Positions 42,315 through 49,084 of a DNA stretch of 64,000 nt are shown here, one piece after another. Made by a program: the position numbers and the translations under genes. The stretch is from the NCBI GenBank assembly GCA_031548545.1, contig JAVBQY010000014.1:1-64000 (forward strand), read 5' to 3'. Under the pieces are notes generated by a model. That model did no database searches and was not told the DNA's origin. It saw only the letters and a program-made list of their open reading frames with translations. Positions within the stretch are counted from its first letter, which is position 1. Every line of letters starts with the position of its first letter. Source of the stretch: UBA932 sp031548545 (lineage in GTDB: Bacteria > Bacteroidota > Bacteroidia > Bacteroidales > UBA932).

Positions 42315-43709
42315 ATGACTTTAATTAAATCTATTTCCGGCATTCGCGGAACGATCGGCGGACAACCGGGCGGTTCCTTGACGCCCCTCGATACAGTGAA
42401 GTTTACTGCAGCTTATGCCGCCTGGTTACATGCTGCACAACCCTCAGCCCATCGGATGAAAGTCGTAGTGGGCCGGGACGCCCGTATATCCGGACCTATG
42501 GTTGACCAACTGGTCTGCGGCACCCTTATGGCCTGTGGCGTGGATGTGGTGAACATCGGGCTGGCAACCACCCCGACTACCGAAATGGCGGTGGTGTGGG
42601 AAAAGGCCGATGGCGGTATTATCCTCACGGCATCCCATAATCCCCGGCAATGGAATGCCCTCAAGTTGTTGAACAATAAGGGTGAATTTCTTTCAGCAGC
42701 CGATGGTGAAACGTTGTTACGGATGGCCGATCAGCAGGACTTCCGTTTTGTGGAAGTAGACGCCCTGGGCAGCATGTCGCGGAATGACAGTTATACGAAT
42801 AAGCATGTGGAGGCGGTGTGCAACTATCCGCTGGTAGATGTGGAGGCTATCTACAAAGCCGGCTTCAAAGTGGTGGTAGATGCCGTGAATTCAATAGGAG
42901 GGGTTGCCATTCCGGAACTTCTTAAAGCGTTGGGTGTGCAAGTGGTGGAATTATGGTGTGAACCGACGGGTGAATTTCCCCATAACCCGGAACCATTGCC
43001 CGAACACCTGACGGAAATAGCAAAGCGGGTTGTCGAAGAACAGGCGGATTGCGGCATTGTGGTGGATCCTGATGTGGACCGCCTGGCCATTGTCTGTGAA
43101 AACGGCGAAATGTTCGGCGAAGAATATACCCTGGTGGCCGTAGCTGATTATGTGCTGGGGCAACGTAAAGGGAATACAGTGAGTAATTTATCCTCATCAC
43201 GCGCCCTGCGTGATGTGACGGAACAACATGGAGGACAATATTTTGCTTCGGCCGTCGGAGAGGTGAATGTGGTTTCGCAGATGAAAAATTGCCGGGCCGT
43301 CATTGGCGGCGAAGGCAATGGCGGAGTGATTGTCCCCGATTTGCATTACGGCCGTGACGCCCTGATTGGGGTCGGTCTCTTTTTGTCACAGCTGGCCCAT
43401 AAAAAAATCTCCTGTTCTGCATTACGGGCAAGCTACCCGCCGTATTTCATTTCCAAGAATAAAGTAGAGCTCACGGCAGATATTAATGTAGATGCGCTGC
43501 TTGAGCAGCTGAAAGCCGCTTACCGGACGCAGCGTATCACGGATATAGATGGTGTACGGATTGACTTTGACGCAGATAGGCGTTGGGTGCACCTGCGTAA
43601 AAGCAATACGGAACCGATTATCCGGATCTATGCGGAAGCCGGTACCATGGAGGCGGCAGATGCCCTGGCCAAGGAAATTGTAACTTTTTTATTGCAGAAT
43701 AAAAAATAA
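42315..43709 (+). CDS. glmM: phosphoglucosamine mutase (GlmM-like phosphohexomutase)
   Basis: The 464 residues have the four phosphohexomutase marks: the phospho-Ser107 in LTASHNPRQWNALKLL, metal-binding DPDVDRLAIV, sugar-binding GEGNGGVIVPDLHYGRDALI and phosphate-binding RKSNTEPIIRIYAEA. It turns glucosamine-6-P into glucosamine-1-P for cell-wall and lipid A sugars; closely related enzymes act on mannose or glucose phosphates, and the split is not certain from motifs. It lies four bases after atpK and is probably read with the V-ATPase operon, though it has no link to it in function. Confidence 0.9.
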   Translation: MTLIKSISGIRGTIGGQPGGSLTPLDTVKFTAAYAAWLHAAQPSAHRMKVVVGRDARISGPMVDQLVCGTLMACGVDVVNIGLATTPTTEMAVVWEKADGGIILTASHNPRQWNALKLLNNKGEFLSAADGETLLRMADQQDFRFVEVDALGSMSRNDSYTNKHVEAVCNYPLVDVEAIYKAGFKVVVDAVNSIGGVAIPELLKALGVQVVELWCEPTGEFPHNPEPLPEHLTEIAKRVVEEQADCGIVVDPDVDRLAIVCENGEMFGEEYTLVAVADYVLGQRKGNTVSNLSSSRALRDVTEQHGGQYFASAVGEVNVVSQMKNCRAVIGGEGNGGVIVPDLHYGRDALIGVGLFLSQLAHKKISCSALRASYPPYFISKNKVELTADINVDALLEQLKAAYRTQRITDIDGVRIDFDADRRWVHLRKSNTEPIIRIYAEAGTMEAADALAKEIVTFLLQNKK

Positions 43710-43713
43710 TACT

Positions 43714-43721
43714 TATATTTG
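43714..43721 (+). promoter_or_regulatory. promoter of the L31 gene
   Basis: TTG (43692-43694, inside the glmM end), 19-base spacer, TATATTTG. The ATG of L31 is 30 bases downstream. Confidence 0.8.
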
Positions 43722-43750
43722 CAACCCAATTTGAAAATTTTAGACGCGAT

Positions 43751-44005
43751 ATGCAAAAAGAACTTCATCCCGATACTTACCGCATGGTAGCTTTCAAGGA
43801 CATGTCTAATGACCACACGTTCATTACCCGTTCATGTGTGAATACCAGAGAGACGATTACCATTGACGGTGTAGAATACCCCTTGTACAAGGTCGAAATT
43901 TCCAACACTTCTCATCCTTTCTACACAGGTAAGATCAAGTTGGTGGATACCGCCGGCCGCGTAGACAAATTCCGCAGCCGTTACAATCGTCCTGAAAAGA
44001 AATAA
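43751..44005 (+). CDS. rpmE2: 50S ribosomal protein L31, type B
   Basis: The 84 residues (MQKELHPDTYRMVAFKDMSN at the start, FYTGKIKLVDTAGRVDKFRSRY at the end) match L31 type B. The CxxC zinc motifs of the type A form are missing; only one Cys is present (TRSCVNTRE). Zinc-free L31 is the normal form in many Bacteroidota, so no zinc-starvation role need be assumed. Single gene with its own promoter and terminator. Confidence 0.97.
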   Translation: MQKELHPDTYRMVAFKDMSNDHTFITRSCVNTRETITIDGVEYPLYKVEISNTSHPFYTGKIKLVDTAGRVDKFRSRYNRPEKK

Positions 44006-44044
44006 TCACTGCAGGCTTTGCCTTGCAATGAATACATGCTACAT

Positions 44045-44080
44045 ACACCCGTTTCTTTCGAGAGACGGGTGTGTTTTGTT
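44045..44080 (+). terminator. intrinsic terminator of the L31 gene
   Basis: ACACCCGTTTCT and AGAGACGGGTGT pair over 12 bp (one T-G) around a TTCG loop and are followed by GTTTTGTTG. It lies 40 bases after the L31 stop. Confidence 0.9.
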
Positions 44081-44120
44081 GTAAATTTATAGTGTCTTGA
44101 ATCATATAATAAAAATTATT

Positions 44121-45905
44121 ATGAATAAACAGCGCCATATTCCTAAAGTAAAGCCGGCAATGGTACAGCCCTCTTTAGATCAGCAAATTCCGGATACGGG
44201 ATTCTTCCATAAATACCGTTTCTTTATTTTGGGGGCTATATTGTTGCTGACGGCCCTGCTCTATATTCCCTCTTCTTTGGACAATGACTTCACCCGCTAT
44301 TGGGACGATGAAAATATTGTGGTGCAGAATGCCGATATTCAATCGTTCAGCTGGGAGCATGTCAAAAATATGTTTAGCAAGTCCTATTACGACATGTATT
44401 GTCCGGTGAAAATATTATCGCATTCGATTGATTATCAGCTATTTGAATTAAATCCGGCGGGCTATCACCTGATGTCGTTGCTGTATCATCTGGTGAATAT
44501 TGTATTGCTCTTTTTCTTGATATACCTGATGTTGGGCAGCGCTCCGGCTGCTTTGGCCGCCGCCCTGATTTACGCCGTACATCCGCTGAATGTGGAAACC
44601 GTGTCATGGGTAACCGGCCGTGGCGACCTGCTCTATGCGCTCTTTGCCTTTCCGGCACTGATATGCTATGTCTATTATATCAAGAAAGACTTCAACATAA
44701 AATACCTGCTCTATACCTTTGTCTTTTTTATACTTTCCGGTTTGTCGAAGCCTACGGCGATGACCCTTCCGCTTACGTTGGTTGTGTTTGATTGGTATTA
44801 CAAACGCAAACTGTTTACAAAGAGGGTTATTGCAGAAAAAATTCCGTTTTTGATCTTTTCTATTGTATTGGGGATCTTATCCATTCAGTTGCGTGGCTCG
44901 GGAGCGCCCGAAATATCCGGTTTTCTGGAATTCTTCAAGAGTTACAAGGGGCTCTTATTTGTTACTTATCCGCTGGCCTTTTACATGGTGAAATTTGTAT
45001 GGCCTCTGCCGCTCAGCTTCATTTATCCGCATGTGTCATACTATTTTTATAACAATCAGGTCTTACCGGTCCTGGTGTGGTTGTCGCCATTTATTTTGAT
45101 CGCTGCTTTATTGTTGATTTGGAAAGCGAAGGCTATACGCCGGCAACTTATTTTTGCCGGGCTCTTTTATTTTACCACTATTTTTTCGGTACTGCAGATC
45201 ATTCCTATCGTAGCGATTTCCGCACATGACCGTTACGCCTATGTGCCTATGTTCGCCTTCCTTTTCCTGTTGGCCTATGCTTATGTTCACATAAAAGGTC
45301 GAAAAGGACAGGGTGGGAGCCGTTCTATCCTTATGTATTTTGCCCTTATTCTCGCTTTTGCCACGGCTTTCTCCTTTATCTCCTACAACCGTACCAAGGT
45401 GTGGAAAGGAACGATACCCCTTTTTGAAGATGTCATTAAAAAGCAACCCCGCTTTGTGGAGGGAATAGACAAATTGGCAGAACATTATGAAATTATCCGG
45501 GATGTTCCCAATGCCATCAAATGGACCAAGAAGACGCTGGAAGCCAATAGTAATTTTCCCGGGGCGTATACGCGGCTGGTACGTAGTTATTTGTCCATTG
45601 ATCGTCCGGACTCGGCCATGCTCTATGTGTCTTATGCCGTGCAGACCGCCCATACGCCGGCCTTGCAATACCAATCTTACGAGATGAAAGCCTACCTTGA
45701 TATGCAATACCAGCGTTATGCGGATGCCTTGGCGGATTATGACATCTTGCTGAAAATGAATCCGCAAAATGCGAATGTTTATTATATGCGGGGTTTTGCC
45801 CTATTTAATCTGGGCCGGCAGCAAGAAGCTTGTCAGAGCCTGCAACAGGCGCTGCAATTGGGAGATACCAGGGCGCAGGAGACCCTGGATCAATATTGCC
45901 GTTAA
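44121..45905 (+). CDS. membrane protein with C-terminal TPR, GT-C/TMTC-like
   Basis: The 594 residues start with a short cytoplasmic part and then about ten to eleven membrane helices. Early in them is DNDFTRYWDDENIVVQNADI, the acidic loop pattern after helix 1 typical of GT-C glycosyltransferases and TMTC-like proteins. HPLNVETVSWVTGRGDLLYA is a hallmark of this group. After the membrane part come TPR repeats (from about residue 450: VEGIDKLAEHYEIIRDVPNA, QRYADALADYDILLKMNPQN, ANVYYMRGFALFNLGRQQEA). It may glycosylate exported proteins, but substrate and activity are unknown. The in-frame TTG at 44097 is less likely than the ATG at 44121. Confidence 0.83.
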   Translation: MNKQRHIPKVKPAMVQPSLDQQIPDTGFFHKYRFFILGAILLLTALLYIPSSLDNDFTRYWDDENIVVQNADIQSFSWEHVKNMFSKSYYDMYCPVKILSHSIDYQLFELNPAGYHLMSLLYHLVNIVLLFFLIYLMLGSAPAALAAALIYAVHPLNVETVSWVTGRGDLLYALFAFPALICYVYYIKKDFNIKYLLYTFVFFILSGLSKPTAMTLPLTLVVFDWYYKRKLFTKRVIAEKIPFLIFSIVLGILSIQLRGSGAPEISGFLEFFKSYKGLLFVTYPLAFYMVKFVWPLPLSFIYPHVSYYFYNNQVLPVLVWLSPFILIAALLLIWKAKAIRRQLIFAGLFYFTTIFSVLQIIPIVAISAHDRYAYVPMFAFLFLLAYAYVHIKGRKGQGGSRSILMYFALILAFATAFSFISYNRTKVWKGTIPLFEDVIKKQPRFVEGIDKLAEHYEIIRDVPNAIKWTKKTLEANSNFPGAYTRLVRSYLSIDRPDSAMLYVSYAVQTAHTPALQYQSYEMKAYLDMQYQRYADALADYDILLKMNPQNANVYYMRGFALFNLGRQQEACQSLQQALQLGDTRAQETLDQYCR

Positions 45906-45937
45906 GGATTTTCTATTGTAGATGCCGGAAAAAATTG

Positions 45938-45945
45938 TAACTTTG
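45938..45945 (+). promoter_or_regulatory. promoter of fabG
   Basis: TTG (45916-45918), 19-base spacer, TAACTTTG; the ATG lies 25 bases downstream. Confidence 0.8.
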
Positions 45946-45970
45946 TCTATTATTTAAAACGTCAAGAATA

Positions 45971-46717
45971 ATGAAATTATTAGAAGGAAAAGTAGCTATT
46001 GTAACGGGTGCTGCCCGTGGAATTGGTAAAGCGGTGGCCCTGCGCCTGGCCAAGGATGGTTGTAATATTGCATTTACCGATTTGGCCTATGACGATAACG
46101 CCAAGCAAACGGAAGCCGAGTTGACGGCCCTGGGTGTAAAAGCCAAAGCTTACGCCTCCAATGCCGCCTTGTATGAAGAAACGCATACTACAGTAGATCA
46201 GATAGTGAAAGACTTCGGTCGTGTCGATATACTGGTAAACAATGCCGGTATTACGCGTGACGGGTTGATGATGCGTATGAGCGAAGCCCAATGGGACATG
46301 GTGATCAATATCAATCTGAAATCGGCTTTCAACTTTACCCATGCGGTGATCCCGACCATGATGCGTCAGAAAAACGGCAGTATCATCAATATGAGTTCTG
46401 TAGTAGGGGTGTCCGGTAATGCGGCTCAGGCCAATTATTCCGCCTCCAAGGCCGGTATGATCGGTTTGGCTAAGTCTGTGGCCAAGGAGCTGGGTTCACG
46501 CGGTATCCGCGCCAATGCGATTGCTCCCGGTTTTATTGTGACTGAAATGACCGGACAGTTGTCTGACGAGGTGCGTGAAAAATGGATGGAGCAGATTCCC
46601 CTGCGCCGTGGCGGTACGCCCGAAGATGTAGCCAATGTAGTACTCTTCCTGGCCTCCGATCTTTCTGCTTATGTAAGCGGACAGGTGATTCCCGTGTGCG
46701 GTGGAATGAATATGTAG
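45971..46717 (+). CDS. fabG: 3-oxoacyl-ACP reductase FabG
   Basis: The 248 residues are a classic short-chain dehydrogenase: cofactor loop VTGAARGIGKAVAL, structural NNAGITRDGLMMRM, catalytic Ser143, Tyr156 and Lys160 (NYSASKAGMIG), and the end PEDVANVVLFLASDLSAYVSGQVIPVCGGMNM (key part SDLSAYVSGQVIPVCGGM). It reduces 3-oxoacyl-ACP with NADPH in fatty acid synthesis. The motif set, length and NAGITRDGLMMRM block favour FabG over other SDR enzymes. It stands alone, not in a fab cluster. Confidence 0.95.
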   Translation: MKLLEGKVAIVTGAARGIGKAVALRLAKDGCNIAFTDLAYDDNAKQTEAELTALGVKAKAYASNAALYEETHTTVDQIVKDFGRVDILVNNAGITRDGLMMRMSEAQWDMVININLKSAFNFTHAVIPTMMRQKNGSIINMSSVVGVSGNAAQANYSASKAGMIGLAKSVAKELGSRGIRANAIAPGFIVTEMTGQLSDEVREKWMEQIPLRRGGTPEDVANVVLFLASDLSAYVSGQVIPVCGGMNM

Positions 46718-46736
46718 TGAAGAGACGAAGAGAGGC
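46718..46736 (+). repeat. octamer-type repeat after fabG
   Basis: GTGAAGAGACGAAGAGAGG shares 14 bases (AAGAGACGAAGAGA) with 21482-21495. Read on the other strand it is two TCTCTTC units eight bases apart. Confidence 0.45.
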
Positions 46737-46810
46737 AGGGTGCTTCCTTCAATCTTTAAACAACGGTTATCTTTCAGCCGGTATCCCGTACCTTTTATAA
46801 TTATACATTT

Positions 46811-47809
46811 ATGAATAGGTCTATAACATATGTACTGTTTGTGGTCGTAGGATTGCTTTTTGGGTGGTCCTGCGGCCCGTCTGTAAAAGTGGTCAATATT
46901 GAGACCCTGAAGCCGGCTAAGTATCCGGTACGCTATTCCGACAAGACAGTGGCCATTTTTAACGCCCTGCATATTGATGGTGTCCAGACGGAACCCTATG
47001 TGTACGCTTCGGATACTTTACAGACGGGGATGGTGGCTAAAGGTTTTAAAGAGGGGCTGGAGCAGTCGGCGCTCTTTAAGGACTATGATATTCCGGTTTA
47101 TAACCTTCAGCTCTTTTGTGGGGACGGCACCTGTCCGGATCTCTTTGATACGACCTATCTTCAACGTATGGCCGAGCAGGCCGGCGCCGGTATACTGCTG
47201 ATCATTGATAGTGTGAATATCACTACGGATCAGCAATTGATGACGGCCTATGATAGTGACGGCAAGTATTATAAAGTGAAAACAAGGGCGCCTTATAGCC
47301 TCTTGTTCCGTTTTTATGATGCCGAGGCCAGGCAGTATCTTTCATTTTATCATATGGCCGATACCCTTTCCTGGACTGGTATAGACCGTAATCCACAGGC
47401 CATTTATACAACGGTGCCTACGTGTGAGGAGGCAGATACCCTGGCGCCTCTGGTACTGGGCCGTATGTTTGCTAAAACCACGGTACCGCAATGGGCTCCC
47501 GAGCAACGCTTCTACTTCCTACCCTCCGGTTCCAACTGGTCGCAGGCCGCTTTTTATGCCGATATGCAAGACTGGGTCCAGGCCATGCATTATTGGGGCG
47601 AGTTAGTGACGAGCTCCTCCGGTAAGGCGGCTGCTTATGCCGCATTCAATATGGCCCTCGGTGCAGAAATGTTAGGGGAGTATGGCTTAGCCTTGGAGTG
47701 GTTGCAATTAGCTGATAAATATGATGTAATGCCGGAAACGGAGGGCTATCGCAAACGCTTGCAGTTGCGATTGAATGAAAGAAGAACGGTAGAAAGGCAA
47801 TTGAATTAA
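46811..47809 (+). CDS. DUF6340-like lipoprotein
   Basis: The 332-residue lipoprotein has Cys21 at the end of its signal (VVVGLLFGWSC). The body starts VKVVNIETLKPAKYPVRYSDKTVAIFN, with the FEVLxPA/ITLPxxI-like pattern seen in DUF6340 lipoproteins of Bacteroidales, and has AGAGILLIIDSVNITTDQQL in the middle, followed by a helical TPR-like end (KAAAYAAFNMALGAEMLGEY). The function is unknown. It ends 10 bases before the tRNA-Thr promoter box. Confidence 0.75.
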   Translation: MNRSITYVLFVVVGLLFGWSCGPSVKVVNIETLKPAKYPVRYSDKTVAIFNALHIDGVQTEPYVYASDTLQTGMVAKGFKEGLEQSALFKDYDIPVYNLQLFCGDGTCPDLFDTTYLQRMAEQAGAGILLIIDSVNITTDQQLMTAYDSDGKYYKVKTRAPYSLLFRFYDAEARQYLSFYHMADTLSWTGIDRNPQAIYTTVPTCEEADTLAPLVLGRMFAKTTVPQWAPEQRFYFLPSGSNWSQAAFYADMQDWVQAMHYWGELVTSSSGKAAAYAAFNMALGAEMLGEYGLALEWLQLADKYDVMPETEGYRKRLQLRLNERRTVERQLN

Positions 47810-47819
47810 AAAAAAGTTA

Positions 47820-47827
47820 TATCTTTG
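47820..47827 (+). promoter_or_regulatory. -7 box of tRNA-Thr
   Basis: TATCTTTG followed by CACTCC; it ends 16 bases before the tRNA 5' end. A TTG at 47801 gives a spacer of only 16 bases. Confidence 0.7.
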
Positions 47828-47843
47828 CACTCCTTAAAACAAG

Positions 47844-47918
47844 GCCTCTTTAGCTCAGCGGTAGAGCAGCTCATTCGTAACGAGCAGGTCGTGGGTTCAA
47901 ATCCCATGAGAGGCTCCA
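47844..47918 (+). tRNA. tRNA-Thr (anticodon CGT)
   Basis: Folds as acceptor GCCTCTT/GAGAGGC, D-arm GCTC/GAGC, anticodon stem-loop GCTCA-TTCGTAA-CGAGC with CGT anticodon (codon ACG), T-arm GTGGG-TTCAAAT-CCCAT. Discriminator T, and CCA is encoded. The last anticodon-stem pair (31-39) is an A-C mismatch. The 3' end lies 32 bases before the next gene's start codon. Confidence 0.96.
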
Positions 47919-47939
47919 AATGCGCTTGGCGCATACTAC

Positions 47940-47990
47940 AAAGGGTAAAGGTGAAAGACGCGCTGTCTCTCACCTTTATCCTTTTTCTTA
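47940..47990 (+). terminator. terminator hairpin of tRNA-Thr, overlapping the next gene's start
   Basis: AAAGGGTAAAGGTGA (47940-47954) pairs with TCACCTTTATCCTTT (47970-47984) over 15 bp with one G-T. After an A-C mismatch, AGAC pairs with GTCT, closing a five-base loop. T residues (47982-47986, then CTTATTT) follow, as in an intrinsic terminator. The left arm contains the likely GTG start codon (47951) of the next gene, and the right arm codes for its signal peptide. Confidence 0.8.
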
Positions 47991-49084
47991 TTTGTAGTTG
48001 CACCAATGCTCCTGCGCCCAGGGCTGCGGCGCAATTGTTGTATGATCCGCAGTACGCCAAGGGCTTTTACCTGGAACAGGAGGGCGCGGATAAAATCCTG
48101 CATATCCATAATCCCTGGCAAGGGGCGGAGGGGGTGGAATACACCTATCGTCTGGTAGACCGGGACAGCCCGGAGGATGCATTGTCCTCCATGACGACGA
48201 TCCCTGTGCCCTTGAAACGAGTCATTTGTTTGTCGACCACGCATCTGGCCTATATTGAAGCACTGTCTCAAACGGCTACCGTGGTTGGCGTTTCCGGTAT
48301 AGGTTACGTATCTAATCCGGAAATTCATGCGGCTTTTAAACAGGGGGGAGTAAAAGATGTAGGCTATGAAGCGGCCATATCGTATGAGACAGTAGCGCTG
48401 CTTCGTCCGGATGTGGTTTTTGCCTATGGGGTGGCCGGTGAAATGAGCGCCGTGGCCGATAAGTTGAACAGTATGGGCATCCGTGTGGTGTTCCTTGGTG
48501 ACTATCTGGAGAATAATCCGTTGGGTAAGGCCGAGTACCTACGTCTGATGGCTGCTTTTTACAATATGGAAGAGAAAGCGGACACCCTGTTCCGGACGAT
48601 TATTGACGATTATGAGACGGCCAAAGGCCTGGTACGTGATATACAATACCGTCCCAAGGTGATGATGAATGCTCCCTGGCGCAATGCCTGGTATATTCCG
48701 GGTGCTGATAACTATTTGGCGGAACTGGTGCGTGATGCCGGCGGAACGTTGCTGGGTGCCAGACAGGGTATGGTTGATAGCGCTCCTGTGAGTCTGGAAA
48801 AGGCCTATACCTATGCCATGACGGCCGATTATTGGTTGCATCCGAATGCCGCCAGGAGCCTGGTAGATCTGAGAAATATGGATTCCCGTTTTGCCGCCAC
48901 ACCGGCCTATAGGCAACATCGCGTTTTTAACAACTCCTTCCGTCGTACGCCCGGAGGCGGCAGCGATTTCTGGGAGTCAGGCGTGGTGCGGCCTCACATT
49001 ATACTCCGCGATTTGATCGGTATTTTTCATCCCGACCTGTTGCCCGGTTACCGGCTGGTTTATTATGAGCGATTAGAGGATTGA
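47951..49084 (+). CDS. periplasmic substrate-binding lipoprotein, BtuF/FecB-like
   Basis: From the GTG at 47951 the protein has 377 residues and begins MKDALSLTFILFLICSC, a lipoprotein signal. AAAGGG lies just upstream as a possible ribosome site. The body is a cluster A-type helical-backbone binding protein (KRVICLSTTHLAYIEALSQT, VGVSGIGYVSNPEIHAAF, VKDVGYEAAISYETVALLRPDVVFAYG). Such proteins bind cobalamin, haem or iron chelates; the ligand is unknown. The frame is open back to 47825 across the whole tRNA-Thr gene, which is an artefact. No permease or ATPase gene adjoins it: clpC is convergent and overlaps its end by 12 bases. Confidence 0.85.
   Translation: MKDALSLTFILFLICSCTNAPAPRAAAQLLYDPQYAKGFYLEQEGADKILHIHNPWQGAEGVEYTYRLVDRDSPEDALSSMTTIPVPLKRVICLSTTHLAYIEALSQTATVVGVSGIGYVSNPEIHAAFKQGGVKDVGYEAAISYETVALLRPDVVFAYGVAGEMSAVADKLNSMGIRVVFLGDYLENNPLGKAEYLRLMAAFYNMEEKADTLFRTIIDDYETAKGLVRDIQYRPKVMMNAPWRNAWYIPGADNYLAELVRDAGGTLLGARQGMVDSAPVSLEKAYTYAMTADYWLHPNAARSLVDLRNMDSRFAATPAYRQHRVFNNSFRRTPGGGSDFWESGVVRPHIILRDLIGIFHPDLLPGYRLVYYERLED

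Noticed and set aside
47825..47950. Upstream extension of the binding-protein gene through tRNA-Thr
   Set aside because: It would translate the entire tRNA; the GTG at 47951 starts a proper lipoprotein signal.
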